Of a stretch of DNA of 64,000 nucleotides, positions 1 to 13,670 are shown in pieces. The first letter of the stretch is position 1; every line of letters begins with the position of its first letter. The notes beneath the pieces are model-generated. The model was not told the DNA's origin. It did no database searches and saw only the letters and a list, made by a program, of their open reading frames with translations. The position numbers and the translations under genes are program-made. Origin of the DNA: Omphiscola glabra (lineage: Eukaryota; Mollusca; Gastropoda; Lymnaeidae); the NCBI GenBank assembly GCA_964017045.1, contig OZ024808.1:8689284-8753283 (forward strand), read 5' to 3'.

Positions 1-309
1 ACAGCTACATCTAAAACTACATCTACAACTGCAAATACATCAGCTACATCTAAAACTACACCTACAACTGCAACTACATCAGTTACATCTTAAACTGCAT
101 CTCCAACTACATCTAAAACTACATCTACAACTATATCTCCAACTATATCTAAAACTACATCTACAACTGCAACTACATCAGCTACATCTAAAACTACATC
201 TAAATCTACATCTACAATTGCAAGTACATTAGCTACATCTAAAACTACAACTAAATCTACATCTACATCTAAAAGTACATCTACAACTGCAACTACATCA
301 GATACATCT

Positions 310-1317
310 AAAACTACATCTAAAACTACATCTAAAACTACATCTACAACTGCAACTACATCAGCTACATATAAAACTACATCTACAACTGCAACTACAT
401 CAACTACATCAGCTACATCTTAAACTGCATATCCAACTACATCTAAACTACATCTACAACTACATCTACAACTACATCTAAAATTACATCTACAACTGCA
501 ACTACATCAGCTACATCTAAAACTACATCTAAAACTACATCTACAACTTTATCTACAACTACATCTAAAACTACATCTACAACTGCAACTACATCAGTTA
601 CATCTTAAACTGCATCTCCAACTACATCTAAAACTACATCTACAACTATATCTCCAACTATATCTAAAACTACATGTACAACTGCAACTACATCAGCTAC
701 ATCTAAAACTACATTTACAACTGCAACTACATCAGCTACATCTAAAACAATATCTACAACTACATCTAAAACTACATCTTCAGCTGCAAATATATCAGCT
801 ACATCTAAAACTACATCTAAAACTACATTTAAAACTACATCTAAAACTACATCTACAACTGCAACTACATCAGCTACATATAAAACTACATCTACAACTG
901 CAACTACATCAACTACATCAGCTACATCTTAAACTGCATATCCAACTACATCTAAACTACATCTACAACTACATCTAAAATTACATCTACAACTACAACT
1001 ACATCAGCTACATCTAAAACTACATCTAAAACTACATCTACAACTTTATCTACAACTACATCTAAAACTACATCTACAACTGCAACTACATCAGTTACAT
1101 CTTAAACTGCATCTCCAACTACATCTAAAACTACATCTACAACTATATCTCCAACTATATCTAAAACTACATCTACAACTGCAACTACATCAGCTACATC
1201 TAAAACTACATTTACAACTGCAACTACATCAGCTACATCTAAAACAATATCTACAACTACATCTAAAACTACATCTTCAGCTGCAAATATATCAGCTACA
1301 TCTAAAACTACATTTAC
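310..1317. repeat. Tandem duplication of about 0.5 kb
   Basis: The string cagctacata recurs at 362 and 871 (offset 509), gcatatcc at 427 and 936 (offset 509), and tcagttacatctt at 594 and 1091 (offset 497). Two tandem copies are therefore present, differing by one 12-bp unit. The homologous segment at 7914-9364 has a single copy, so this is a local expansion or the other copy lost one. Boundaries are approximate. Confidence 0.85.
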
Positions 1318-1943
1318 AACAACATCTAAAAGTACATCTACATCTGCAACTACATCAGCTACATCTAAAACTACATCTACAACTGCATCTCAATCTACAT
1401 CTACAACTACATCTAAAGTTACATCTACAACTGCATCAGCTACATCTAAAACTACATCCACAACTGCAACTACATCAGTTACATCTAAAACTACATCTAC
1501 AACTGCAACTAATTCAGCTACATCTAAAAGTACATCGACAACTACATATAAAACTACATCTAAAACAACTCAACTACATCAGCTACATATAAAACTACAT
1601 CTACAACTGCAACTACATCAGCTACATCTAAAATTAAATCTACATTTACATCTAAAACTACATCTACAACTACATCTAAAACTACATCTACAACTGCAAC
1701 TACATCAGCTACATCGAAAACTACATCTAAAACTACATCTATTACTGCAACTACATCAGCTACATCTACAACTACATCTAAAACTACATCTACAGCTGCA
1801 AATATATCAGCTACATCTAAAACTACATTTACAACTACATCTAAAAGTACATCTATAACTGCAACTACATCTGCTAAATATAAAACTACATCTCCAACTA
1901 CATCTAAAACTACATCTATAACTACATCTAAAATTACAATTAC

Positions 1944-1948
1944 ATCTA
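1944..1948. repeat. Target-site duplication ATCTA, left of LTR copy 1
   Basis: ATCTA directly precedes the TG end of the element and is repeated at 2381-2385 directly after its CA end. ATCTA is common in the array, so the match alone is weak evidence. The empty sites elsewhere in the window, which have the same flanks and a single ATCTA, make it convincing. Confidence 0.85.
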
Positions 1949-2078
1949 TGCCAAGAATGGCGGTTATAACAAATTAGTGTTTGGTTGTGTTGTCTAGGGT
2001 TATGAGTATGATTATGATTAACCAGCTCACAAGAATAACAACAGTAGACTCAAACTACGTTCAATATGAATTTTACAC

Positions 2079-2084
2079 TTTATT
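2079..2084 (-). promoter_or_regulatory. Candidate polyadenylation signal AATAAA in LTR copy 1
   Basis: The + strand reads TTTATT, which is AATAAA on the minus strand, about 130 bases before the minus-strand end of the element. That position fits the R/U5 part of an LTR and supports minus orientation. Function is inferred from position only. Confidence 0.45.
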
Positions 2085-2095
2085 TCTAACTTAAC

Positions 2096-2341
2096 AGTTA
2101 GCAAACGCTCATTACATTAAACAATACAATTTGTCCAATTAGTACGATACGACTCGCTAACAAACTTAGCCAAAAGAGGTCCTACTAACTGGATCACCGA
2201 ACCACACTGTCCTTTCTTTCACCCCCTGAGTCGCCCTCCGTTCACCCACGCTACCAAACGCGCGTACCTTTCGCTCGCATGAGTTCATACTCCAGCCACA
2301 CTTTCCCATTCACGCCTGGACTATTTCCATAAGTTAGCAAA
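2096..2341. repeat. Internal direct and inverted repeats in LTR copy 1
   Basis: AGTTAGCAAA occurs at 2096-2105 and again at 2332-2341. GTTAGC at 2097-2102 has its inverse GCTAAC at 2156-2161. In copy 2 the first direct repeat carries an A-to-C change. The role is unknown; such repeats could fold in RNA or be chance. Confidence 0.5.
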
Positions 2342-2380
2342 GGTACCTAACTAAAATCATCGGGGATTCTCATCTCGTCA

Positions 2381-2385
2381 ATCTA
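2381..2385. repeat. Target-site duplication ATCTA, right of LTR copy 1
   Basis: ATCTA follows the terminal CA of the element directly and matches 1944-1948. Confidence 0.85.
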
Positions 2386-3429
2386 AAACTACATCTACAA
2401 CTGCTACTACATCAGATAAATCTAAAACTACATCTAAAACTACATCTACAACTTTATCTACAACTACATCTAAAACTACATCTACAACTGCAACTACATC
2501 AGTTACAAATAAAACTACATCTACATCTAAAACTACATCTACAACTACATTTAAAACTTACTCTACAACTGCCAATACATCAGCTACATCTAAAACTACA
2601 TCTCCAACTACATCTAATACTACATCTACATCTGCAACTACATCAGTTACATCTACAACTACATCTACAACTACATCTACATCTACAACTGCAACTACAA
2701 CTACATCTAAAACAATATCTACAACTTCATCTACAACTACATCTAAAACTACATCTACAACTGCAACTACATCAGCTACATCTAAAACTACATCTACAAC
2801 TGCATCTACAGCTACATCTCAAACTACATCTACAACTGCAAATACATAAGCTACATCTAAAACTACATTTACAATTGCAACTACATCAGCTACATCTAAA
2901 ACTACATTTAAACTACATCTACATCTAAAACTACAACTACATCTAAAACTACATCTACAACTGCTACTACATCAGTTACATCTAAAACTACATCTACAAC
3001 TGCAACTACATCAGCTACATCTAAAACTACATATACAACTGCAACTACATCAGCTACACCTAGAACTACATCTACAACTACAACTACAATTACATCTAAA
3101 ACTACATTTACATATGCAACTACATCAGCTACATCTTAAATTACATCTACAACTGCAACTACATCAGCTACATCTAAAACTACATCTACAACTGCAACTA
3201 CAGCAACTACATCTAAAACTACATCTACAACTACACTACAATTACATATAAAACTACATTTACAACTGCAACTACATCAGCTACATCTAAAACTACTTAT
3301 AAAACTACATCTACGACTACATCTACAACTACATTTAGAACTGCAACTACATCTGCTAAATATAAAACTACATCTCCAACTACATCTAAAACTACATCTA
3401 TAACTACATCTAAAACTACAACTACATCT

Positions 3430-6400
3430 AAAACTACATCTACAACTGCTACTATATCAGCTACATTTAAAACTATATCTATAACTACAACTACAATTAC
3501 ATCTAAAACTACATTTACACATGCAACTACATCAGCTACATCTTAAAGTACATCTACAACTACATCAGCTCTATATACATCTACATCTGCAACTACATCT
3601 AAAATTATTTCTACAACTGCAAATACATAAGCTACATCTTAAACTACATTTACAACTACATCTAAAACTACATCTACAACATTCAAATACATAAGCTACT
3701 GCATTTAAATCAGCTACATCTAAATCTACATCTAAAACTACATCTAAATCTTTATCTACAATTGCAAGTACATTAGCTACATCTAAAACTACAATTAAAT
3801 CTACATCTACATCTAAAAGTACATCTACAACTGCAACTACATCAGATACATCTAAAACTACATCTAAAACTACATTTAAAACTACATCTAAAACTACATC
3901 TACAACTGCAACTACATCAGCTACATATAAAACTACATCTACAACTGCAACTACATCAACTACATCAGCTACATCGAAAACTACATCTAAAACTACATCT
4001 ACAACTGCAACTACATCAGCTACATCTACAACTACATCTAAAACTACATCTACAGCTGCAAATATATCATCTACATCTAAAACTACATTTACAACTACAT
4101 CTAAAAGTACATCTATAACTGCAACTACATCAGTTACATCTTAAACTGCATCTCCAACTACATCTAAAACAACATCTACAACTACATCTACAACTACATC
4201 TACAACTGCAACTACATCAGCTACATCGAAAACTACATCTAAAACTACATCTACAACTGCAACTACATCAGCTACATCTACAACTACATCTAAAACTACA
4301 TCTACAGCTGCAAATATATCAGCTACATCTAAAACTACATTTACAACTACATCTAAAAGTACATCTATAACTGCAACTACATCTGCTAAATATAAAACTA
4401 AACCTCCAACTACATCTAAAACTACATCTATAACTACATCTAAAATTACAACTACATCTAAAACTACATCTACAACTGCTACTACATCAGCTAAATCTAA
4501 AACTACATCTACAACTGTAACTATATCAGCTACATCTAAAACTATATCTACAACTACAACTACAATTACATCTAAAACTACATTTACACATGTAACTACA
4601 TCAGCTACATCTTAAAGTACATCTACAACTACATCAGTTACATCTAAAACTACATCTACAACTACATCAGCTACATCTAAAACTACATCTACAACTACAT
4701 CTACAACTACACTACAATTACATCTAAAACTACATTTACAACTGCATCAGCTACATCTAAAACTCCTTATACAACTACATCTAAAACTACATCTACAACT
4801 GCAAGTACATCAACTACATCTAAAACTACATCTAAAACTACATCTACAACTACATCTACAACTACACTACAATTACATCTAAAACTACATTTACAACTGC
4901 AACTACATCAGCTACATCTAAAACTCCTTATACAACTACATCTAAAACTACATCTACAACTGCAAGTACATCAACTACATCTAAAACTACATCTAAAACT
5001 ACATCTACAAATACATCTAAAACTACATCTAAAATTTCAACTACATCGGCTACATCTAAAACTACATCTACAACTTCATCAACAACTACATTTACATCTA
5101 TAACTACATCTACAACTACTATAAAACTAAATCTACAACTGCAACTACATCAGCTACATCTAAAACAACATCTACAAATACATCAACAACTACATCTAAA
5201 ACTACATGTACAAATGCATTTAAATCGGCTACATCTAAAACTACATCCACAAATACATCTACATCTAAAACTACATCTGAAACTGTAACTACATTAGCTA
5301 CATCTAAAGCTACATCTAAAACTACATCTACAACTGCATATACAGCTACATCTAAAACTACATCTATAACTGCAACTACATCTGCTAAATATAAAACTAC
5401 ATCTCCAACTACATCTAAAACTACATCTATAACTACATCTAAAATTACAACTACATCTAAAACTACATCTACAACTGCTACTACATCAGCTAAATCTAAA
5501 ATTACATCTATAACTACATCTAAAATTACAACTACATCTAAAACTACATCTACAACTGCTACTACATCAGCTAAATCTAAAACTACATCTACAACTGTAA
5601 CTATATCAGCTACATTTAAAACTATATCTATAACTACAACTACAATTACATCTAAAACTACATTTACACATGCAACTACATCAGCTACATCTTAAAGTAC
5701 ATCTACAACTACATCAGCTCTATATACATCTACATCTGCAACTACATCTAAAATTATTTCTACAACTGCAAATACATAAGCTACATCTTAAACTACATTT
5801 ACAACTACATCTAAAACTACATCTACAACATTCAAATACATAAGCTACTGCATTTAAATCAGCTACATCTAAATCTACATCTAAAACTACATCTAAATCT
5901 ACATCTACAATTGCAAGTACATTAGCTACATCTAAAACTACAACTAAATCTACATCTACATCTAAAAGTACATCTACAACTGCAACTACATCAGATACAT
6001 CTAAAACTACATTTAAAACTACATCTAAAACTACATCTACAACTGCAACTACATCAGCTACATATAAAACTACATCTACAACTGCAACTACATCAACTAC
6101 ATCAGCTACATCGAAAACTACATCTAAAACTACATCTACAACTGCAACTACATCAGCTACATCTACAACTACATCTAAAACTACATCTACAGCTGCAAAT
6201 ATATCAGCTACATCTAAAACTACATTTACAACTACATCTAAAAGTACATCTATAACTGCAACTACATCAGTTACATCTTAAACTGCATCTCCAACTACAT
6301 CTAAAACAACATCTACAACTACATCTACAACTACATCTACAACTGCAACTACATCAGCTACATCGAAAACTACATCTAAAACTACATCTACAACTGCAAC

Positions 6401-7240
6401 TACATCAGCTACATCTACAACTACATCTAAAACTACATCTACAGCTGCAAATATATCAGCTACATCTAAAACTACATTTACAACTACATCTAAAAGTACA
6501 TCTATAACTGCAACTACATCTGCTAAATATAAAACTAAACCTCCAACTACATCTAAAACTACATCTATAACTACATCTAAAATTACAACTACATCTAAAA
6601 CTACATCTACAACTGCTACTACATCAGCTAAATCTAAAACTACATCTATAACTACATCTAAAATTACAACTACATCTAAAACTACATCTACAACTGCTAC
6701 TACATCAGCTAAATCTAAAACTACATCTACAACTGTAACTATATCAGCTACATCTAAAACTATATCTACAACTACAATTACATCTAAAACTACATTTACA
6801 CATGTAACTACATCAGCTACATCTTAAAGTACATCTACAACTACATCAGTTACATCTAAAACTACATCTACAACTACATCAGCTACATCTAAAACTACAT
6901 CTACAACTACATCTACAACTACACTACAATTACATCTAAAACTACATTTACAACTGCATCAGCTACATCTAAAACTCCTTATACAACTACATCTAAAACT
7001 ACATCTACAACTGCAAGTACATCAACTACATCTAAAACTACATCTAAAACTACATCTACAACTACATCTACAACTACACTACAATTACATCTAAAACTAC
7101 ATTTACAACTGCAACTACATCAGCTACATCTAAAACTCCTTATACAACTACATCTAAAACTACATCTACAACTGCAAGTACATCAACTACATCTAAAACT
7201 ACATCTAAAACTACATCTAAAACTACATCTACAAATACAT
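3430..7240. repeat. HOR of about 2.15 kb, two adjacent copies
   Basis: Blocks with gctactatatcagctacattt, the attcaaatacataagct marker, tcgaaaact and aaaactcctta follow the same order at 3.43-5.10 kb and 5.58-7.24 kb. The marker spacing is 2,149 bp. The second copy contains an extra gctaaatct block near 6,620-6,720. The copy near 11-12.6 kb is single. Boundaries are approximate. Confidence 0.8.
5454..5458. other. Related empty site for the LTR insertion
   Basis: The bases before this ATCTA match the left flank of both element copies (gctaaatataaaactac, tccaact, ctataact, aaaattac). The bases after it match their right flank (aaaactac, gctactacatcag, aaatct). Only one ATCTA is present and there is no element. 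It therefore shows the pre-insertion arrangement in a paralogous HOR copy. Confidence 0.85.
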
Positions 7241-7913
7241 CTAAAACTACATCTACAACTGCAACTACATCAGCTACATCTAAAACTACATCTACAACTG
7301 CATCTACAGCTACATCTAAAACTACATCTACAACTGCAAATACATAAGCTACACCTAAAACTACATTTACAATTGCAACTACATCAGCTACATATAAAAC
7401 TACATTTAAACTACATCTACAACTACATCTAAAAATAGAACTACATCTAAAACTATATCTACAACTGCTACTACATCAGTTACATCTAAAACTACATCTA
7501 CAACTGCAACTACATCAGCTATATCTAAAACTACATCTACAACTGCAACTACATCAGCTAAACCTAAAACTACCAATACAACTACAATTACATCTAAAAC
7601 TACATTTACACATGCAACAACATCAGCTACATCTTAAAGTACATCTACAACTACATCAGTTAAATCTAAAACTACACCTACAACTGCAATTACATCAGCT
7701 ACATCTAAAACTACATCTACAACTGCAACTACATCAGCTACATCTAAAACTACATTTACAACTGCAACTACATCATCTACATCTAAAATTACATCTACAA
7801 CTGCATCTACATCTAAAACTACATCTATAACTTCATCTACAACTATATCTAAAACTACATCTACAACTGCAAATACATCAGCTACATTTAAAACTACATC
7901 TAAAACTGCATAT

Positions 7914-9364
7914 ACAGCTACATCTAAAACTACATCTACAACTGCAAATACATCAGCTACATCTAAAACTACACCTACAACTGCAACTACATCAGTTACA
8001 TCTTAAACTGCATCTCCAACTACATCTAAAACTACATCTACAACTATATCTCCAACTATATCTAAAACTACATCTACAACTGCAACTACATCAGCTACAT
8101 CTAAAACTACATCTAAATCTACATCTACAATTGCAAGTACATTAGCTACATCTAAAACTACAACTAAATCTACATCTACATCTAAAAGTACATCTACAAC
8201 TGCAACTACATCAGATACATCTAAAACTACATCTAAAACTACATTTAAAACTACATCTAAAACTACATCTACAACTGCAACTACATCAGCTACATATAAA
8301 ACTACATCTACAACTCCAACTACATCAACTACATCAGCTACATCTTAAACTGCATATCCAACTACATCTAAACTACATCTACAACTACATCTAAAATTAC
8401 ATCTACAACTGCAACTACATCAGCTACATCTAAAACTACATCTAAAACTACATCTACAACTTTATCTACAACTACATCTAAAACTACATCTACAACTGCA
8501 ACTACATCAGTTACATCTTAAACTGCATCTCCAACTACATCTAAAACTACATCTACAACTATATCTCCAACTATATCTAAAACTACATCTACAACTGCAA
8601 CTACATCAGCTACATCTAAAACTACATTTACAACTGCAACTACATCAGCTACATCTAAAACAATATCTACAACTACATCTAAAACTACATCTTCAGCTGC
8701 AAATATATCAGCTACATCTAAAACTACATTTACAACTACATCTAAAAGTACATCTACATCTGCAACTACATCAGCTACATCTAAAACTACATCTACAACT
8801 GCATCTCAATCTACATCTACAACTACATCTAAAGTTACATCTACAACTGCATCAGCTACATCTAAAACTACATCCACAACTGCAACTACATCAGTTACAT
8901 CTAAAACTACATCTACAACTGCAACTAATTCAGCTACATCTAAAAGTACATCGACAACTACATATAAAACTACATCTAAAACAACTCAACTACATCAGCT
9001 ACATATAAAACTACATCTACAACTGCAACTACATCAGCTACATCTAAAATTACATCTACATTTACATCTAAAACTACATCTACAACTACATCTAAAACTA
9101 CATCTACAACTGCAACTACATCAGCTACATCGAAAACTACATCTAAAACTACATCTATTACTGCAACTACATCAGCTACATCTACAACTACATCTAAAAC
9201 TACATCTACAGCTGCAAATATATCAGCTACATCTAAAACTACATTTACAACTACATCTAAAAGTACATCTATAACTGCAACTACATCTGCTAAATATAAA
9301 ACTACATCTCCAACTACATCTAAAACTACATCTATAACTACATCTAAAATTACAACTACATCTA
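7914..9364. repeat. Satellite segment left of LTR copy 2
   Basis: Copy of 1-1948 lacking one half of the 0.5-kb tandem duplication. It starts with acagctacatctaaaac, as position 1 does, and runs to the same element junction. The last base triplets before the element differ from copy 1 by a single C/T change. No gene is visible. Confidence 0.88.
9360..9364. repeat. Target-site duplication ATCTA, left of LTR copy 2
   Basis: ATCTA immediately before the TG end of the second element copy; matches 9797-9801. Confidence 0.85.
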
Positions 9365-9796
9365 TGTCAAGAATGGCGGTTATAACAAATTAGTGTTTGG
9401 TTGTGTTGTCTAGGGTTATGAGTATGATTATGATTAACCAGCTCACAAGAATAACAACAGTAGACTCAAACTACGTTCAATATGAATTTTACACTTTATT
9501 TCTAACTTAACAGTTAGCACACGCTCATTACATTAAACAATACAATTTGTCCAATTAGTACGATACGACTCGCTAACAAACTTACCCAAAAGACGTCCTA
9601 CTAACTGGATCACCGAACCACACTGTCCTTTCTTTCACCCCCTGAGTCGCCCTCCGTTCACCCACGCTACCAAACGCGCGTACCTTTCGCTCGCATGAGT
9701 TCATACGCCAGCCACTCTTTCCCATTCACGCCTGGACTATTTCCATAAGTTAGCAAAGGTACCTAACTAAAATCATCGGGGATTCTCATCTCGTCA
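9365..9796 (-). mobile_element. Solo LTR-like element, copy 2 (432 bp)
   Basis: Same length and same ends (TGTCAAG...CTCGTCA) as the element at 1949-2380, exactly 7,416 bp downstream. Aligning the two by eye gives six substitutions and no indels: C/T at base 4, A/C in gttagcaaac, two G/C changes in cttagccaaaagagg, T/G in catactcc and A/T in ccacacttt. The flanking satellite is also shared, so this copy came from duplication of the whole surrounding block and not from a second insertion. It has no coding capacity that I can recognise. Confidence 0.8.
9495..9500 (-). promoter_or_regulatory. Candidate polyadenylation signal AATAAA in LTR copy 2
   Basis: TTTATT on the + strand at the position equivalent to 2079-2084 in copy 1, unchanged between copies. 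Confidence 0.45.
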
Positions 9797-9801
9797 ATCT
9801 A
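9797..9801. repeat. Target-site duplication ATCTA, right of LTR copy 2
   Basis: ATCTA immediately after the CA end of the element, as at 2381-2385. Confidence 0.85.
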
Positions 9802-12800
9802 AAACTACATATACAACTGCTACTACATCAGATAAATCTAAAACTACATCTAAAACTACATCTACAACTTTATCTACAACTACATCTAAAACTACATCTA
9901 CAACTGCAACTACATCAGTTACAAATAAAACTACATCTACATCTAAAACTACATCTACAACTACATTTAAAACTTACTCTACAACTGCCAATACATCAGC
10001 TACATCTAAAACTACATCTCCAACTACATCTAATACTACATCTACATCTGCAACTACATCAGTTACATCTACAACTACAACTACATCTACATCTACAACT
10101 GCAACTACAACTACATCTAAAACAATATCTACAACTTCATCTACAACTACATCTAAAACTACATCTACAACTGCAACTACATCAGCTACATCTAAAACTA
10201 CATCTACAACTGCAACTACATCAGCTACATCTAAAACTACATCTACAACTGCATCTACAGCTACATCTCAAACTACATCTACAACTGCAAATACATAAGC
10301 TACATCTAAAACTACATTTACAATTGCAACTACATCAGCTACATCTAAAACTACATTTAAACTACATATACATCTAAAACTACAACTACATCTAAAACTA
10401 CATCTACAACTGCTACTACATCAGTTACATCTAAAACTACATCTACAACTGCAACTACATCAGCTACATCTAAAACTACATATACAACTGCAACTACATC
10501 AGCTACACCTAGAACTACATCTACAACTACAACTACAATTACATCTAAAACTACATTTACATATGCAACTACATCAGCTACATCTTAAATTACATCTACA
10601 ACTGCAACTACATCAGCTACATCTAAAACTACATCTACAACTGCAACTACAGCAACTACATCTAAAACTACATCTACAACTACACTACAATTACATATAA
10701 AACTACATTTACAACTGCAACTACATCAGCTACATCTAAAACTACTTATAAAACTACATCTACGACTACATCTACAACTACATTTAGAACTGCAACTACA
10801 TCTGCTAAATATAAAACTACATCTCCAACTACATCTAAAACTACATCTATAACTACATATAAAACTACAACTACATCTAAAACTACATCTACAACTGCTA
10901 CTATATCAGCTACATTTAAAACTATATCTATAACTACAACTACAATTACATCTAAAACTACATTTACACATGCAACTACATCAGCTACATCTTAAAGTAC
11001 ATCTACAACTACATCAGCTCTATATACATCTACATCTGCAACTACATCTAAAATTATTTCTACAACTGCAAATACATAAGCTACATCTTAAACTACATTT
11101 ACAACTACATCTAAAACTACATCTACAACATTCAAATACATAAGCTACTGCATTTAAATCAGCTACATCTAAATCTACATCTAAAACTACATCTAAATCT
11201 ACATCTACAATTGCACGTACATTAGCTACATCTAAAACTACAACTAAATCTACATCTACATCTAAAAGTACATCTACAACTGCAACTACATCAGATACAT
11301 CTAAAACTACATCTAAAACTACATTTAAAACTACATCTAAAACTACATCTACAACTGCAACTACATCAGCTACATATAAAACTACATCTACAACTGCAAC
11401 TACATCAACTACATCAGCTACATCGAAAACTACATCTAAAACTACATCTACAACTGCAACTACATCAGCTACATCTACATCTAAAACTACATCTACAGCT
11501 GCAAATATATCAGCTACATCTAAAACTACATTTACAACTACATCTAAAAGTACATCTATAACTGCAACTACATCAGTTACATCTTAAACTGCATCTCCAA
11601 CTACATCTAAAACAACATCTACAACTACATCTACAACTGCAACTACATCAGCTACATCGAAAACTACATCTAAAACTACATCTACAACTGCAACTACATC
11701 AGCTACATCTACAACTACATCTAAAACTACATCTACAGCTGCAAATATATCAGCTACATCTAAAACTACATTTACAACTACATCTAAAAGTACATCTATA
11801 ACTGCAACTACATCTGCTAAATATAAAACTAAACCTCCAACTACATCTAAAACTACATCTATAACTACATCTAAAATTACAACTACATCTAAAACTACAT
11901 CTACAACTGCTACTACATCAGCTAAATCTAAAACTACATCTATAACTACAACTAAAATTACAACTACATCTAAAACTACATCTACAACTGCTACTACATC
12001 AGCTAAATCTAAAACTACATCTACAACTGTAACTATATCAGCTACATCTAAAACTATATCTACAACTACAACTACAATTACATCTAAAACTACATTTACA
12101 CATGTAACTACATCAGCTACATCTTAAAGTACATCTACAACTACATCAGTTACATCTAAAACTACATCTACAACTACATCAGCTACATCTAAAACTACAT
12201 CTACAACTACATCTACAACTACACTACAATTACATCTAAAACTACATTTACAACTGCATCAGCTACATCTAAAACTCCTTATACAACTACATCTAAAACT
12301 ACATCTACAACTGCAAGTACATCAACTACATCTAAAACTACATCTAAAACTACATCTACAACTACATCTACAACTACACTACAATTACATCTAAAACTAC
12401 ATTTACAACTGCAACTACATCAGCTACATCTAAAACTCCTTATACAACTACATCTAAAACTACATCTACAACTGCAAGTACATCAACTACATCTAAAACT
12501 ACATCTAAAACTACATCTACAAATACATCTAAAACTACATCTAAAATTTCAACTACATCGGCTACATCTAAAACTACATCTACAACTTCATCAACAACTA
12601 CATTTACATCTATAACTACATCTACAACTACTATAATACTAAATCTACAACTGCAACTACATCAGCTACATCTAAAACAACATCTACAAATACATCAACA
12701 ACTACATCTAAAACTACATGTACAACTGCATTTAAATCAGCTACATCTAAAACTACATCCACAAATACATCTACATCTAAAACTACATCTGAAACTGTAA

Positions 12801-12830
12801 CTACATTAGCTACATCTAAAGCTAAATCTA
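9802..12830. repeat. Satellite, super-repeat copy 2 right of the LTR
   Basis: Follows 2,386-5,300 block by block: gctactacatcagataaatc, the cttactctacaactgcc block, the marker at 11130, and the aaaactcctta blocks near 12,270 and 12,430. Copy-specific small indels shift the offset from 7,416 to about 7,512. No gene is visible. Confidence 0.85.
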
Positions 12831-13670
12831 AAACTACATCTACAACATCATCAACAACTACATTTACATCTAAAACTACATCTACAACTGCAAATACATA
12901 AGCTACATCTAAAACTACATCTACAACTACAATTACATCTAAAACTACATTTACACATGCAAGTACATCAGCTACATCTTAAAGTACATCTACAACTACA
13001 TCAGTTACATCTAAAACTACATCTACAACTGCAATTACATCAGCTACATCTAAAACTACATCTACAACTACACTACAATTACATCTAAAACTACATTTAC
13101 AACTGTAACTACATCAGCTACATCTAAAACTACTTATAAAACTACATCAACAACTACATATACAACTACATCTATAACTTCAACTACATCTGCTAAATAT
13201 AAAACTACATCTCCAACTACATTTAAAACTACATCTAAAACTACATCTACAACTGCTACTACATCAGTTACACCTAAAACTACATCTACAACTGCAACTA
13301 TATCAGCTACATCTAAAACTACATCTACAACTGCAACTACATCAGCTACATCTAAAACTACATCTACAACTACATATACTAGTGCAACTACATCAGCTAC
13401 ATCTAAAACTACATCTACAACTTCATCTACAACTACATCTACAACTGCAACTACATCAACTACATCTAAAACTACATTTACAACTACATCTACAACTACA
13501 TCTAAAACTACAACTACATCATCTACTTCTAAAACTACATCTACAACTGCAGCTACAGCACTTACATCTAAAACTACATCTACAACTGCAACTGCATAAG
13601 CTACATCTAAAACTACATCTACAACTACATCAGCTACATCTAAAACTATATTTACAACTACAACTAAAAT
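12831..13670. repeat. Mixed satellite between super-repeats
   Basis: Array of 12-mer units without a clear long partner in the window. It resembles fragments of 2.9-3.4 kb and 7.6-7.8 kb joined together. A Leu/His/Gln open frame at 13,382-13,744 is a repeat artefact. Nothing else is seen. Confidence 0.7.

Larger units (their letters stand above)
1..1948. repeat. Satellite segment left of LTR copy 1
   Basis: Array sequence homologous to 7914-9364, starting at the same point in the super-repeat. It is 497 bp longer than that copy because of an internal duplication (separate entry). The last 90 bases before the element (gctaaatataaaactac, then tccaact, ctataact and aaaattac units) match the bases before the second element copy. 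No gene is visible. Confidence 0.9.
1949..2380 (-). mobile_element. Solo LTR-like element, copy 1 (432 bp)
   Basis: This is the first non-satellite sequence in the window, with ordinary base composition and many CpGs. It begins TGCCAAG and ends CTCGTCA on the + strand, so it has TG...CA ends in either orientation, with 5-bp flanking duplications of ATCTA. These are hallmarks of an LTR retrotransposon LTR; BEL/Pao, Ty1/copia and many Ty3/gypsy elements give 4-6 bp duplications. Minus orientation is preferred because a canonical AATAAA lies about 298 bases from the minus-strand start, as expected near an R region. The + strand has only ATTAAA. No internal retroviral genes, primer-binding site or second LTR is present, so it fits a solo LTR left by LTR-LTR recombination. 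A short non-autonomous element is the alternative. I do not recognise the family. Confidence 0.8.
2386..7913. repeat. Satellite, remainder of super-repeat copy 1
   Basis: The part up to about 5,300 is matched by 9,802-12,830, with the offset drifting from 7,416 to about 7,512 through small indels. The part from about 5,580 to 7,240 is a further copy of about 3,430-5,100, displaced by about 2,149 bp (marker attcaaatacataagct at 3681 and 5830). No gene is visible. Confidence 0.85.

Noticed and set aside
2009..2034. Possible telomeric-type sequence (ctagggttatgag) in the island
   Set aside because: Only one partial unit and no tandem array, so there is no support for a telomere repeat.
1949..2380. 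Gene, tRNA-derived SINE or RNA gene inside the unique island
   Set aside because: No long open frame, no recognisable A/B boxes or cloverleaf, and no terminal A-rich or simple tail. TG...CA ends with 5-bp target duplications fit an LTR better.
9365..9796. Second independent insertion of the LTR at a preferred satellite site
   Set aside because: Shared flanks on both sides, the same target duplication and an offset of exactly 618 base units fit duplication of the host block better.
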